A DNA stretch of 64,000 nucleotides from Bin5 sp963662575 (GCA_963662575.1 OY759723.1:5208001-5272000); one strand, 5' to 3'. Positions 26,680 through 36,687 are shown, counted from the first letter of the stretch. Translations and numbers: made by a program. The notes: a model not told the origin generated them from the sequence alone.

Positions 26680-27672
26680 ATGAGCCAGACGGAAAGTAGC
26701 AACGGCGTCCCCCTCGTGCGGGTGGAGAATCTGAGCAAACATTTTTCCGTGCGCATAGGCGCGTATGGCGAAACCAAGGCGACCGTGCATGCGCTCGACG
26801 ATGTCTCCTTCAACGTGCAGCGCGGTGAGACGCTGGGCTTGGTGGGCGAATCGGGCTGCGGCAAGTCAACCGCCGGGCTAACGCTGCTGCAGCTTCATCG
26901 ACCGACCTCGGGCAAGGTTTTCTTCGAAGATCAGGAGGTGACGGGGCTTTCGGAAAAGGAGATGCGACCTCTTCGCAGGAGGATGCAGATCATATTTCAG
27001 GATCCCTATTCGACGCTGAGCCCACGCATGACGATCGGCAACGCGATTGGCGAGCCTCTGTGGTTGCACGAGTTGGCTACTGGACAGGATGCTCAGGAGC
27101 GGATCGCCAAGCTACTCGATGACGTAGGCTTGAACCCGGCGTTTGCGTTCCGATATCCGCATGAGTTTTCCGGCGGGCAGCGTCAGCGCGTTTGCATCGC
27201 CCGCGCGCTGGCATGTGAACCGGAGTTTATTGTCTGCGACGAACCGATCTCGGCGCTGGACGTGTCGATTCAGGCTCAGATTATCAATTTGCTCCAGGAC
27301 TTGCAGGAGGAATACCACCTTACCTATCTCTTCATCGCCCATGATCTGGCAGTCGTGCGCCATATTTGCGACAGGGTGGCGGTGATGTACCTGGGCCGCG
27401 TGGTGGAGTTGGCGCCAAAAGAGCGCCTGTTTGACAACCCCCTGCATCCCTATACCAACGCGCTCCTGCTGTCCGTTCCTGTGCCCAATCCCCGCCAAGA
27501 GCGGCAACGCGAACGCACGGTCATCAGCGGCAATGTGCCGAGCGCGATTAATCCACCGAGCGGTTGCCGCTTCCATCCCCGCTGTCCCCTTGCCTTTGAG
27601 CCGTGCGATCATGTCGTGCCAGAGTGGCGAGAGGTAGAATCGGGCCACTGGGTCGCGTGTCATGCGGTCTGA
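26680..27672 (+). CDS. peptide-type ABC ATPase, DppF-like
   Basis: 330-residue ATP-binding subunit: Walker A GESGCGKST near residue 54, Q-loop IIFQDPYSTLSP, signature FSGGQRQRV, Walker B FIVCDEPISALD and FIAHDLAV. The C-terminal motif CRFHPRCPLAFEPC matches the domain found in its partner. It forms a heterodimeric motor with the DppD-like protein for the permeases at 23473 and 24559. It may also drive the importers at 32904, 40345 and 56835, which lack ATPase genes; that sharing is inference. Confidence 0.96.
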   Translation: MSQTESSNGVPLVRVENLSKHFSVRIGAYGETKATVHALDDVSFNVQRGETLGLVGESGCGKSTAGLTLLQLHRPTSGKVFFEDQEVTGLSEKEMRPLRRRMQIIFQDPYSTLSPRMTIGNAIGEPLWLHELATGQDAQERIAKLLDDVGLNPAFAFRYPHEFSGGQRQRVCIARALACEPEFIVCDEPISALDVSIQAQIINLLQDLQEEYHLTYLFIAHDLAVVRHICDRVAVMYLGRVVELAPKERLFDNPLHPYTNALLLSVPVPNPRQERQRERTVISGNVPSAINPPSGCRFHPRCPLAFEPCDHVVPEWREVESGHWVACHAV

Positions 27673-27807
27673 CGCAGCGGCGGCCAGTGGTCAGCTGTAA
27701 GCAACGTTTCCTCGCTGCGCAAGCTGTTGGCGCCGACGGGCATCACACGGGAAGACTGCGAAGATTACATTCCACTCCTTTCTCCATCTATCTGTGCTAA
27801 CAAGCGG

Positions 27808-28980
27808 ATGAATAAAATTCTTGCGGGCGACTTTACTGTTCTGGCCGAGTCACCCGACCCGGACACCGTGTATACCGGTTCGCCGTGCCTGGCGCAATTG
27901 CCGTCCGGACGTCTGATAGCCAGTTACGAATGGTTCCGCCCGCAGCCGCTGGTCGAGAAGATCCCCGATCAGCTCGATATTCTGGTGAGTGACGACGATG
28001 GCAGCCTGTGGCGCAAGACTGCAGTGCTTGACATCATCTGGCCGTCGCTTTTTGCGGTCGACGACGCGCTCTACTGCATCGGCAACCGCCGCCTGAGCCG
28101 GGAGATCATTATCGCCCGCTCAGAAGACGGCGGGGAAAGCTGGAGCGGACCGTCGCAACTTTTCGGCGGACGCCACCACAACGCTCCCACCAGCGTACAT
28201 TTTGGAATCGGAAACGTATATCGCGCGTTCGAGACCTGCCCGGTCGGCGATGACGCGGTAGGCAGGAGCCAGTGGGAGTCGCTGGTGGTAGCAGGAGACC
28301 TGAAACGGGATCTTCTCGACCCAGCAGCGTGGCGGATGTCCAACCGGGTCCCTTTTCCCGGCGTGCCTGACGTGCTCAGCCAGCGCCGCTATAAGGCCAG
28401 CGCGGCCGACAAAGTGGTGGAGGACTGCTTCATCGAGGGCAACATCATCGAGGTGCGAGGAGAGATGCGTGTGCTGCTGCGCACGATCATTGACGGCCAT
28501 ACGACGGGGGGTATGGCCGCCGTATGCAGCCTGGAAGACGACGGCGAAAAGTTGGACTACAGCTTCGTCCAGTTCTACCCAATGCCGGGCGCACAGTGCA
28601 AATTCCACATCGTCTATGACGAAGAGAGCGACCTCTTCTGGACAACCGTTTGCCTGCCGACCGACACCTGGCAGGAGCGGGAGCCGTTGCGCAAAATCGG
28701 TTTTGCCAGCCCGCCCGGCAACGAGCGACGCATTCTGATGTTGATGTACAGCCTCGACGCCCTGAACTGGTTCCAGGCCGGCTGCGTGGCGATGAGCCGC
28801 AGCATATTCGAGGCCTTCAGCTATGCCTCGCAACTGATTCGAGGCGACGATCTGCTGGTGATATCACGCACGTCGCAAGGAGGGTATAACCAGCATGACA
28901 CCAATCTGGTCACATTGCACCGCATTGAGAAGTTCAGAGAGTTGGCTCTCGATCTGAAGCCGTCGTACAGCAGGGGTTAG
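27808..28980 (+). CDS. sialidase-like propeller protein
   Basis: 390 residues from the ATG at 27808; an in-frame TTG at 27727 would add 27 unconvincing residues. Two Asp boxes are seen, SDDDGSLW at 61-68 and SEDGGESW near 104, and the rest has the strand pattern of a six-bladed propeller. No signal peptide. It is the same length as the sialidase-like protein at 19985 but only distantly similar, with an acidic cluster (DCFIEGNIIEVRGEMRVLLR) near residue 206. It follows the ATPase gene of importer 1, so it probably acts on the imported solute inside the cell. Real substrate unknown. Confidence 0.68.
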   Translation: MNKILAGDFTVLAESPDPDTVYTGSPCLAQLPSGRLIASYEWFRPQPLVEKIPDQLDILVSDDDGSLWRKTAVLDIIWPSLFAVDDALYCIGNRRLSREIIIARSEDGGESWSGPSQLFGGRHHNAPTSVHFGIGNVYRAFETCPVGDDAVGRSQWESLVVAGDLKRDLLDPAAWRMSNRVPFPGVPDVLSQRRYKASAADKVVEDCFIEGNIIEVRGEMRVLLRTIIDGHTTGGMAAVCSLEDDGEKLDYSFVQFYPMPGAQCKFHIVYDEESDLFWTTVCLPTDTWQEREPLRKIGFASPPGNERRILMLMYSLDALNWFQAGCVAMSRSIFEAFSYASQLIRGDDLLVISRTSQGGYNQHDTNLVTLHRIEKFRELALDLKPSYSRG

Positions 28981-29026
28981 CCCCAGCGCAGACAGATCTT
29001 ACAGAGGAAAACGGGAGGACGAAAAG

Positions 29027-30097
29027 ATGAAACTGGGCACATTCATGATGCCGCTTCATCCGCCGGAAAAGGACCGCACTCTTGGATTCGAAGAGGATAT
29101 CGAGTTTATAGTACGAGCAGACGAGTTGGGATTTACGGAAGCCTGGATCGGCCAGCACCACACCTTGGCGTGGGAACCGATCCCGTCGAACGATGTCTTT
29201 ATCGCCAATGTGCTGCCGCGCACCAAGAATATCCGGCTAGGGAGCGGCGTCTCAATTTTGCCGCAGCATCATCCGGTCAATGTGGCGGTGCGACTGGCCT
29301 ATCTGGATCATCTGTCGCGGGGACGCATCAATTGTGGCTTTGGCCAGGGAGGCGTGCCGACCGATTGGGGTCTTTTCGACTTGCCCGATCCAGGGACGCA
29401 GGGGCTGATGACGGTCGAAAGCATCGACATGATATTGAAGCTGTGGCAGACCGATCCGCCCTTTGACTTTGAAGGGGACTTCTACCATATCAAGCTTGAA
29501 GGGGGAAACCCTGAGCTTGGAATCGGCGAACTGTTGCAGCCCTACCAGAAGCCGCACCCTCCGATTGGGATGAGCATTATCCGCGGCCAATCGCGAGCGG
29601 CCAACATGGCGGGCGAACGGGGCTACATTCCCATCAGCACGAATGTGGTATCCGGGTCCACACTGGGCGAACACTGGCAGACCTACTGCAACGGCGCCGC
29701 CAGTGCCGGGCAGCCTGAACCGGACCGGGAAATCTGGCGCGTGTCGCGCAGCATCTTCATCGACGAGACGACCGAGGCTGCCTGGGAACGAGCGAGCAAC
29801 GGCGCGCTGGCAGGTTCAATGGCCTACTTGCGCTGGCTGATCAATTCAGCCAACATGCTCAGCGTTCTGAAGGGCGACCCGGAGATGGCCGACGAAGACG
29901 TGACGGTGGAGTACATGCTGAAGAACCTGTGTATCATAGGCGACAAGGAAGAGTGCCTGCGCCGGTTGCACGGGCTGTGGGAGGAGACGGGCGGCTTCGG
30001 CACCTTGCTCATGATTGCCCACGATTGGGACGACAAGGAGAGATGGCTGGCCTGCATGGAGACGCTTGCCAACGAAATTGTGCCGGCGTTGCCTTAA
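29027..30097 (+). CDS. luciferase-like flavin monooxygenase
   Basis: 356 residues of the LLM class (bacterial luciferase TIM-barrel) that uses reduced FMN or F420. Seen: the N-terminal strand KLGTFMMPLHPPEKD, EAWIGQHH near 41-48, SGVSILPQHHPVNVA near 77, and the RINCGFGQGGVPTDW phosphate-binding region. The double His in the QHH and QHHP segments is characteristic of the alkanal/alkane-type subgroup. GGGAGG lies nine bases from the ATG. It lies between a sialidase-like gene and a ThDP enzyme, suggesting an oxidative step of the same route. Which cofactor it uses cannot be read from the sequence. Confidence 0.88.
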   Translation: MKLGTFMMPLHPPEKDRTLGFEEDIEFIVRADELGFTEAWIGQHHTLAWEPIPSNDVFIANVLPRTKNIRLGSGVSILPQHHPVNVAVRLAYLDHLSRGRINCGFGQGGVPTDWGLFDLPDPGTQGLMTVESIDMILKLWQTDPPFDFEGDFYHIKLEGGNPELGIGELLQPYQKPHPPIGMSIIRGQSRAANMAGERGYIPISTNVVSGSTLGEHWQTYCNGAASAGQPEPDREIWRVSRSIFIDETTEAAWERASNGALAGSMAYLRWLINSANMLSVLKGDPEMADEDVTVEYMLKNLCIIGDKEECLRRLHGLWEETGGFGTLLMIAHDWDDKERWLACMETLANEIVPALP

Positions 30098-30261
30098 GAG
30101 GCATTGGCCTGTTGCTGACAGATAAGCGCCTTGAAGGGAAATTAACGCAGGTGGCCTACACGCCCATCGCGGGAGGTCGCGGCGCCGTCTTGATGGACTG
30201 CCGTTCCTCGCGGGTCAATCTCGAACTACATTCGAAATAACACAGTCAGGGAATCTGATCT

Positions 30262-31854
30262 ATGCCAAGAATGAACGGGGGACAGGCACTGGTGCGGTCC
30301 TTAGCCGCGGAAGGGCTGCGGGCTGTTTTCGGCGTGCCGGGCGCAGGGCAGTACGAGGCAATCGACGCACTGTATTCGACGCCGAGCATTCGCTATATCG
30401 CGGTGCGGCACGAACAGGCGGCCAGCTACATGGCGGACGGGTATGCCCGCGCCAGCGGCGAAGTTGCCGCCGCGTTGGTGGTGGAAGGGCCGGGTCTCTT
30501 TAATGCCATGTCAGGAATCGCAACCGCGTTTGCTACGTCCTCGCCGGTACTGGTGGTTACGGGGGATCACCACCACCGCAAAAAGGGGCTGGACCTCGAC
30601 GAGACGGCATGGCTTGGACCTCTGACAAAATGGGTTGGCCGCGCCCAGCGTCCGGCAGAGATTCCCGAGATTGTGCAGGAAGCGTTCCAGCATCTGCGTT
30701 CGGGGCGGCCGCGCCCGGTGGGGATAGAGGTGCCGCCTTCAGTGTTCGCAGCAACAGAGGACGTAACCTTGGCGCAACCGACAACTGGTGTGCCAACCTC
30801 TGCCGGTGCCGATCCGCAAGCGATTCAACAGGCCGCGGAGCTGCTAGCCGGGGCGCGGCGGCCGGTCATCTGGGCCGGCGGCGGTGTGATGCGTGCCAAG
30901 GCCGCCACCCTGGTGGCCGAACTGGCAGACTATCATCAGATTCCGGTCGTAACGACGAGACAAGGGAAAGGAAGCATATCTGAACGGCATCCCCTCTCAT
31001 TAGGGATGGCTGAAATGCGATTTCAACCGCTGCGCAACTGGCTCTCGACGCGGGATCTGATCCTGGCGGTGGGTACGAGCCACTTCTCAAGCAGAGACGA
31101 TCAGCAGGTCATCCGCATCGATGTCGACGAGACCGAATTCGGTGTAGACGGCAATCAACTTGCGATTCATGGCGATGCCTATCCCGTGATGTCAGCGCTC
31201 AACAAAGCTGTCGCCGCGGCCGGGCCATCGCGCGGCGACAAGGCCGAGGAGGTGCAGGGCGAGGTCGCGGCCATTAACGAGGCGCGCTTCGAGCCGTCCA
31301 GGCAGTTGCAGCCGCAGTGGGGATTTATGGAGGCGATCCACGCGGCGCTGCCGGATGATGCCATCGTGATCCAGGGCATGAACCAGATGGGCTACTACAG
31401 CCGCAACTATTTCCGGGCAAGGGCGCCGCACAGCTATCTGACCAGTTCCTCGCACGGGACGCTGGGTTGCGCCTACCCGATCGCCGTCGGCGCCAAGGTT
31501 GGTTGCCCGGATCGGGTGGTCGTTTCGCTGTCCGGGGACGGCGGCTTTCTCTACAATGTGCAGGAGTTGTCCACGGCTGTACAGTACGGGATCAATGCAG
31601 TGGCCATTGTATTCAACGACAACGCCTACGGGAATGTCCTGCGTGCCCAGATGGAAGAGTTCGACGGGCATGTCCTCGGCACCAAGTTGCACAACCCCGA
31701 TTTCGTGGCGCTGGCGCACAGCTTTGGCGCTAACGGCGTCCGTGCTGAGGACGCCAACGCGCTGCACGCAGCATTGAGCGAGGCAGTGGCAACCGAGAAC
31801 GACAAACCGGTTCTGATCGAAGTTCCGGTAGGAATGTTGGACAGGGAGTTCTAA
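30262..31854 (+). CDS. ThDP-dependent enzyme, acetolactate synthase-like
   Basis: 530 residues with the three-domain ThDP architecture: pyrimidine-binding domain with catalytic E51 (VRHEQAASYMADGYAR), a central domain with RRPVIWAGGGV near 205, and a diphosphate domain with GDGGFLYN at about 425 and the closing N-D-N of the GDG-x(24-27)-N motif. Such enzymes decarboxylate or ligate 2-oxo acids. It is shorter than biosynthetic acetolactate synthase and has no regulatory-subunit gene beside it, so a catabolic decarboxylase or carboligase is more likely. An HpaI-type aldolase gene starts 13 bp after it, so the pair probably handle 2-oxo acids in one route. Confidence 0.85.
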   Translation: MPRMNGGQALVRSLAAEGLRAVFGVPGAGQYEAIDALYSTPSIRYIAVRHEQAASYMADGYARASGEVAAALVVEGPGLFNAMSGIATAFATSSPVLVVTGDHHHRKKGLDLDETAWLGPLTKWVGRAQRPAEIPEIVQEAFQHLRSGRPRPVGIEVPPSVFAATEDVTLAQPTTGVPTSAGADPQAIQQAAELLAGARRPVIWAGGGVMRAKAATLVAELADYHQIPVVTTRQGKGSISERHPLSLGMAEMRFQPLRNWLSTRDLILAVGTSHFSSRDDQQVIRIDVDETEFGVDGNQLAIHGDAYPVMSALNKAVAAAGPSRGDKAEEVQGEVAAINEARFEPSRQLQPQWGFMEAIHAALPDDAIVIQGMNQMGYYSRNYFRARAPHSYLTSSSHGTLGCAYPIAVGAKVGCPDRVVVSLSGDGGFLYNVQELSTAVQYGINAVAIVFNDNAYGNVLRAQMEEFDGHVLGTKLHNPDFVALAHSFGANGVRAEDANALHAALSEAVATENDKPVLIEVPVGMLDREF

Positions 31855-31867
31855 GGGAGGAACCGGT

Positions 31868-32617
31868 ATGGCAGACACTGCCAATCTGAAGGAACGGATT
31901 CACCGTGGTGAGCTGATTTTCGGCGTAGGCGCGCAACTCTATTTCAACCGCAGCCAGCTGGAGGATTTGTTGGGCCAGGGCGATTACGATTTCGTCTACG
32001 TGGACAGCCAGCATGTTGGGCTATGCGAGATAGATCTCGAAAACTTTTGCGGGCACGCCGCAGCGCTGGGGATTCCCGTCCAGTTTCGGATACCACACAC
32101 GCGCCACACCTACATGACCGGCCGCTATCTCGACCTGGGGCCGACCGGCATCATGGTGCCGGAGGTAGAGGATGTGGCCGTAGTGGATGAGGCAGTCAAG
32201 TATTTCTATTATCCGCAGGTAGGACGGCGCAGTTCGGGTGGGGTAGCACGGCGCAACTTGGCCGCCTTTGGCGAGCCGACCGACCCAGCATCTATCGACC
32301 GTCTGGCCTACGCCGACTGGTGGAACACGAACGGCATTCTCACGATCCAGCTGGAGTCGGTAGAGGCTGTCATCAACGCCCGCAAGCTGGCCAAACCGGG
32401 CATCGACCTGCTGGCATTCGGGCCGAACGACCTCCGTTTCAGCATGGAGAGCCTGCCGCATAATCCGTTCAATACGGTGGACGAGTGCATCCGCCACGTG
32501 TTGGAGCAAATGCAGGACAGCACGGTGCAGGTTAGTTTGGGGGCGACAAGCGAGGAGGAGCGGGACCGGTATATTGAGATGGGGGTGACGGTGTTGCAGG
32601 TGGCGCCGGGGATGTAA
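31868..32617 (+). CDS. HpcH/HpaI-type aldolase
   Basis: 249 residues; class II pyruvate-aldolase superfamily. Seen: YDFVYVDSQHVG near 38, R-I-P-H-T-R-H at the substrate loop, PTGIMVPEVED near 93, Q-L-E-S with the metal-binding Glu, and DLLAFGPNDLRFS with the metal-binding Asp. It differs from the aldolase at 19142 at the second motif (DSQH instead of DLEH), so it is a separate subtype. GGAGG is seven bases upstream of the ATG. Last gene of the importer 1 operon; a hairpin follows. Confidence 0.86.
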   Translation: MADTANLKERIHRGELIFGVGAQLYFNRSQLEDLLGQGDYDFVYVDSQHVGLCEIDLENFCGHAAALGIPVQFRIPHTRHTYMTGRYLDLGPTGIMVPEVEDVAVVDEAVKYFYYPQVGRRSSGGVARRNLAAFGEPTDPASIDRLAYADWWNTNGILTIQLESVEAVINARKLAKPGIDLLAFGPNDLRFSMESLPHNPFNTVDECIRHVLEQMQDSTVQVSLGATSEEERDRYIEMGVTVLQVAPGM

Positions 32618-32619
32618 TT

Positions 32620-32648
32620 GATTCAACTGCGGTCTCTGCCGCTGAATC
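32620..32648 (+). terminator. terminator-like hairpin after aldolase
   Basis: GATTCA-ACT-GCGG pairs with CCGCTGAATC, a 10-bp stem with a 3-base bulge and 6-base loop, followed by a T-rich but not pure T tail (TTCTATTC). It marks the probable end of the 21.4-32.6 kb operon. The rest of the gap to 32903 holds no gene and no promoter I could call with confidence. Confidence 0.45.
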
Positions 32649-32903
32649 TTCTATTCACCATACCCTTCCCGCAGCAGTTGACCCGTTAACACACTATTTT
32701 GCGTTTTTTCCGCTTCAGATGGGGCCGGATTCCGATTTCTTCTGAGAGCCGGACTTGGGGTAATATTCTCGCCTATCCGCAAGCCATCTTTTGCGAATCC
32801 TGTATTCCAACCGAACGCCCGATACTTTCCTCTCTTTGGAGCGCTTCGATTGACTTACATCAGCTCACATTCCATTTTTCCACACTCTAGAGGAGCATTT
32901 CCC

Positions 32904-34580
32904 ATGAAGCGTTACACCGTTTGGATGGCGATCCTCATCTTCAGCCTTCTCATTGTCGGCTGTGTCGCGGCAGCGCCTGCCGGCGAAATGATGGAAGATG
33001 AGAGCCCCAAGGTACTTGTCGTAGGGACTTCGCAGGAACCGGAAAACGTGTTCGTCATGTGGGGTTCGACGCGCACCGGCTCTGACGTCATGTCCTTCAT
33101 GTGGCGCAAGCCAATCTCCTTCGGCGGCGACAACCAGCCCTTCGCCGAAATCCTGGAATCCTTACCCAGCCAGGCTGACGGTACCTGGATCGTCGACGAA
33201 GAGGCGGGTGCCATGCAGGTGACTTACAGGTTCCGAGAGGGGCTGAAATGGTCCGATGGCGAGGAGATCACCGTCCACGACCTTGCCATGGCCTTCGAGA
33301 TCACCTCAGATCCCGACTACATTTACTATTCGGAGAGTTTCCCGGTCGAAAGTATAGAGATCGTGGACGACTACACGGCGATTCTCCACTACCGCGGGAT
33401 CAACCTGTTCCCGGACCAGGAAGTGCGCACCCACGTGATTCCGGAGCATGTCTACCGGCCGCTGTGGGAAGAGGCCAAGGCCAAGGGCGGCAACGTATGG
33501 GAAAACTTCGGCAACATTGAGCAGGTTTCCATCAAGCCAGTGGTAAACGGGCCCTACATGATGGAAGAATGGGTACCTGGCAGCCATATCCGCTTGGTCC
33601 GCAACCCGCACTTCAACATTGGCCAGGAGCCCACGATCGACGAGGTGCTCTATCGCATCATCCCCGATTTGAACAGCCTGGCAGTGAGCGTTGCCAGCGG
33701 CCAAGTACATTTGACCGACGGTTGGCTTTCGCTGGAGCAAGCAAACGCCATGGATTCGGCCCCTGATGTCGACCCCATCTTTGTGGCGGCGCTGTGGCTG
33801 GAACATGCAACGATTCAGGTCAACCGCCCACCTTTGGATGACAAGCTGGTGCGTCAGGCCATCCTGACCGCGATTGATCGCGATGCGATCAACGAGGGCC
33901 TCTTCAAAGGCCAGCAACCCCCTGCACACTCTTGGATAAACTCGTCACATCCGGCCTATAGCCCCGACGTAAGGCAGTATAACTATGATCCTGACGAGGC
34001 GCTTCGGTTGCTGGCGGAGGCCGGTTACACGCCCAATGCTGACGGCCAGCTGGTCGACAGCGACGGCAACCTTTTGGAAATCCCCATTATTACCATTTCC
34101 GGAGACCGCACGCGCGAGCAAGTTGCAGCGTTGGTTCAGGCGCAGTGGCAGGAAATCGGCATCACGGCCGAGGTCAGACCGGTGTCAGCGCGTCTACTCT
34201 TTTCTGAAACGCTCTTTGACCCTCCCAACTTCGAAGGTATCGCGATCTGGCGATGGGTTTTCAATGCCAGGGTCGAACCTCGCGGCTTCTGGTACCCCGG
34301 TGAATCTGCGGCGCAACTGGACCAGCTCTTCGCCGAGGGCAACACCTGGGCAGAAAACGAACGCAACAAAGAGTTGATCGACATGATCGACGCTGAACTC
34401 GACCAGGAGAAGCGCTACGCTCTGTTACGTGAGCAGCAAGTAATCTGGGCAGAAGAGTTGCCTGTATTGCCGATCTACTGGCACTCACGAGTTGCAACCG
34501 TGAACACAGCTCTGCAGGGCTACCAGCCGGCGGACCAGGCTATGGTCGGCTGGAATGTGGAGGAGTGGGAGCTGAAGTAG
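32904..34580 (+). CDS. peptide-type ABC binding lipoprotein (family 5)
   Basis: 558 residues from the ATG at 32904; an earlier TTG at 32850 would place 18 polar residues before the signal. AGAGGAG lies upstream. Signal helix WMAILIFSLLIVG then lipobox C, followed by the AAAPAGEMMEDE linker. Family 5 features: TYRFREGLKWSDGEEITVHD, NGPYMMEEWVPGSHIRLVRN and VRQAILTAIDRDAINEGLF. It is the receptor of importer 2, whose two permeases follow, without ATPase genes. A perfect 11-bp hairpin separates it from the permeases. Confidence 0.93.
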   Translation: MKRYTVWMAILIFSLLIVGCVAAAPAGEMMEDESPKVLVVGTSQEPENVFVMWGSTRTGSDVMSFMWRKPISFGGDNQPFAEILESLPSQADGTWIVDEEAGAMQVTYRFREGLKWSDGEEITVHDLAMAFEITSDPDYIYYSESFPVESIEIVDDYTAILHYRGINLFPDQEVRTHVIPEHVYRPLWEEAKAKGGNVWENFGNIEQVSIKPVVNGPYMMEEWVPGSHIRLVRNPHFNIGQEPTIDEVLYRIIPDLNSLAVSVASGQVHLTDGWLSLEQANAMDSAPDVDPIFVAALWLEHATIQVNRPPLDDKLVRQAILTAIDRDAINEGLFKGQQPPAHSWINSSHPAYSPDVRQYNYDPDEALRLLAEAGYTPNADGQLVDSDGNLLEIPIITISGDRTREQVAALVQAQWQEIGITAEVRPVSARLLFSETLFDPPNFEGIAIWRWVFNARVEPRGFWYPGESAAQLDQLFAEGNTWAENERNKELIDMIDAELDQEKRYALLREQQVIWAEELPVLPIYWHSRVATVNTALQGYQPADQAMVGWNVEEWELK

Positions 34581-34592
34581 CTTCGGAAAGTG

Positions 34593-34635
34593 ACGGACAG
34601 GGCGAGGGCGGTGCGATGCCTTTTGCCCTGTCCGT
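34593..34635 (+). terminator. hairpin after binding-protein gene
   Basis: ACGGACAGGGC and GCCCTGTCCGT form a perfect 11-bp stem with a 21-base loop, 13 bases past the stop codon of the importer 2 binding protein and before its permease. Only a short T/G-rich stretch follows. Likely partial terminator or mRNA-end stabiliser. Confidence 0.65.
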
Positions 34636-34683
34636 TTGGTCATTTCCGGCGACTAGCCTCAAACTTCCTGCTCTGTTCAGCTA

Positions 34684-35640
34684 ATGGGCCGTTACATCCT
34701 CCGCCGTCTACTCCAGATGATTCCAACCGTGATCATTATCACAGTGGCTGTCTTCTGGATGCTCAAACTGGCGCCCGGCGACCCCCTCGACCTACTGCTT
34801 GCGGGCAATCCCGACATATCAGCGGAACACGTTGAACACATCAAGAAACTTTACGGCTATGACCGGCCAATCTACGAGCAATACGGGCGCTGGGTGTGGC
34901 AGGTGGCACAGGGGAACCTGGGTTATTCCCGCATATACCACCGCCCGGTTTTGTCCATCATCCCGGACCGGCTGGTAAACACGCTCATCCTGACAGGTTC
35001 GAGCCTGATTCTCAGCCTGCTGGTCGCCATTCCCATCGGCGTTTACACCGCGCTGCGCCAATACTCTCTGTTGGACTACCTGTTCTCATTTCTCTCATTC
35101 TTCGGGATAGCCATGCCTGTTTTCTGGTTTGGCTTGATCTTGATCCTGTTCTTGTCCGTTCAGTTGAAGTTGCTGCCGCCTGGGGGCCACTATTCGTTGG
35201 AACAGGACGCGGGTATTTTAACGGTCCTACGCTATTCCATTATGCCCGTAATTGTGCTAAGCCTGTTCAGCATGGCGAGCTGGATGCGCTACATGCGTTC
35301 CGGGATGCTGGAGGTTATCCATGAGGACTATGTGCGCACCGCCCGCGCAAAGGGCTTGGCAGAGAGCAGAGTTGTTGTCCGCCATGCACTTAAGAATGCC
35401 CTTATCCCCATGGTCACCCTGATTGCCTTGAGCATCCCCGGACTTATCAGCGGCGCAGTGCTTACCGAAACAATCTTTTCGTGGCCGGGCATGGGGCGGC
35501 TGATTTACGATTCACTCATCAATAATGATTTCAATATCGCTATGGCAGTTTTCCTGATCTTCGCGTTTCTCGTAGCTCTCTTCAACCTCGCCGCCGATAT
35601 TCTCTACGCCTTCATCGACCCTAGAGTGGTCTATTCGTGA
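34684..35640 (+). CDS. peptide-type ABC permease, DppB-like
   Basis: 318 residues. N-terminal helix at 10-30 (MIPTVIIITVAVFWMLKLAP), then the DppB periplasmic segment YDRPIYEQYGRWVWQVAQGN. Coupling loop EDYVRTARAKGLAESRVVVR near residue 216. The start ATG has no good ribosome site, matching low expression relative to the binding protein. It pairs with the DppC-like gene at 35724. Confidence 0.94.
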   Translation: MGRYILRRLLQMIPTVIIITVAVFWMLKLAPGDPLDLLLAGNPDISAEHVEHIKKLYGYDRPIYEQYGRWVWQVAQGNLGYSRIYHRPVLSIIPDRLVNTLILTGSSLILSLLVAIPIGVYTALRQYSLLDYLFSFLSFFGIAMPVFWFGLILILFLSVQLKLLPPGGHYSLEQDAGILTVLRYSIMPVIVLSLFSMASWMRYMRSGMLEVIHEDYVRTARAKGLAESRVVVRHALKNALIPMVTLIALSIPGLISGAVLTETIFSWPGMGRLIYDSLINNDFNIAMAVFLIFAFLVALFNLAADILYAFIDPRVVYS

Positions 35641-35723
35641 AAGAATATGGCTTGGTTTCAGCGAAACTGCTCATGCCCCAAGTTTGGAGGGCTTCCTGAT
35701 GTTCTTGGAAACTCGAGACTGAT

Positions 35724-36602
35724 ATGGCAAGCGAATTGACCCGAGAACACCAGACCCGTACTTACAGGCAGGATGTCTGGCAGCGTTTGCGCCGTCACCG
35801 GGTTGCGCTCGTGGCTCTAATCGTGTTCGGGCTGATTATCATTTACTCGGCGGGAGGGCCGTTGTTCTCTTCCCACTCGATGTCAAAGACAGATCTGCGG
35901 TCGCGTCTCAATGCGCCGTCCACAGAGCACTACTTCGGAACCGATGAACTGGGCAGAGATGTCGCCTTACGCATCATGGTGGGGGGTCGCGTTTCGCTTT
36001 TTATCGGATTCAGTGTTTCGCTTGTCAGCCTACTGATCGGTGTATTGATAGGCGCGATTTCCGGGTATTTTGGCGGGCACCTCGACAGCGTGCTTATGCG
36101 CCTTACCGACATTATGCTTTCGATTCCCAGTTTGCCTCTTCTGCTCATTCTATCTCGATATGGTGGCGGGTCGGTGTGGAGCATAATCCTGATCCTCTCT
36201 GTATTCAGTTGGATGGGGTTGGCGCGCATTGTGCGGGGCACGATCCTTTCGATCAAGCAGCGCGACTTTGTGGAGGCGGCGCGCATGACCGGGGCACCCA
36301 ACGGACGCATCGTGTTCCGCCATATCCTGCCCAGTACCCTGGCTCCGGTCATCGTCAACGCCACTCTGACCCTGGGCTTTGCCATCATCGCCGAATCGAG
36401 TCTCAGCTATCTTGGATTGGGGGTTCAGCCGCCGACCCCAACTTGGGGGCAAATGCTGATCGGCGCCCAACAGTTCATGGATTCCGCGCCGTGGCTGGCT
36501 CTGATTCCCGGTATGTTTCTCTTCGTGACTTTACTGTGCATCAACTTCCTTGGCGACGGGCTGCGCGACGCGCTCGACCCCAAGATGACGCTTCAGAACT
36601 GA
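35724..36602 (+). CDS. peptide-type ABC permease, DppC-like
   Basis: 292 residues. First helix at about 30-50, hallmark HYFGTDELGRDVALRIMVGG near 70, coupling loop DFVEAARMTGAPNGRIVFRH near 182. It lacks the ~20-residue insertion found in the DppC-like proteins at 24559 and 59640. It completes importer 2; the next gene is an unrelated 756-residue protein, and no ATPase gene is present. Confidence 0.94.
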   Translation: MASELTREHQTRTYRQDVWQRLRRHRVALVALIVFGLIIIYSAGGPLFSSHSMSKTDLRSRLNAPSTEHYFGTDELGRDVALRIMVGGRVSLFIGFSVSLVSLLIGVLIGAISGYFGGHLDSVLMRLTDIMLSIPSLPLLLILSRYGGGSVWSIILILSVFSWMGLARIVRGTILSIKQRDFVEAARMTGAPNGRIVFRHILPSTLAPVIVNATLTLGFAIIAESSLSYLGLGVQPPTPTWGQMLIGAQQFMDSAPWLALIPGMFLFVTLLCINFLGDGLRDALDPKMTLQN

Positions 36603-36687
36603 GTCTCTTTCACCCAGTACTTCGATGCAATCATGATCATTTGTCGAACGCTCTAATGCCTCGATTCCATGACAGGAGCTCCTATCA

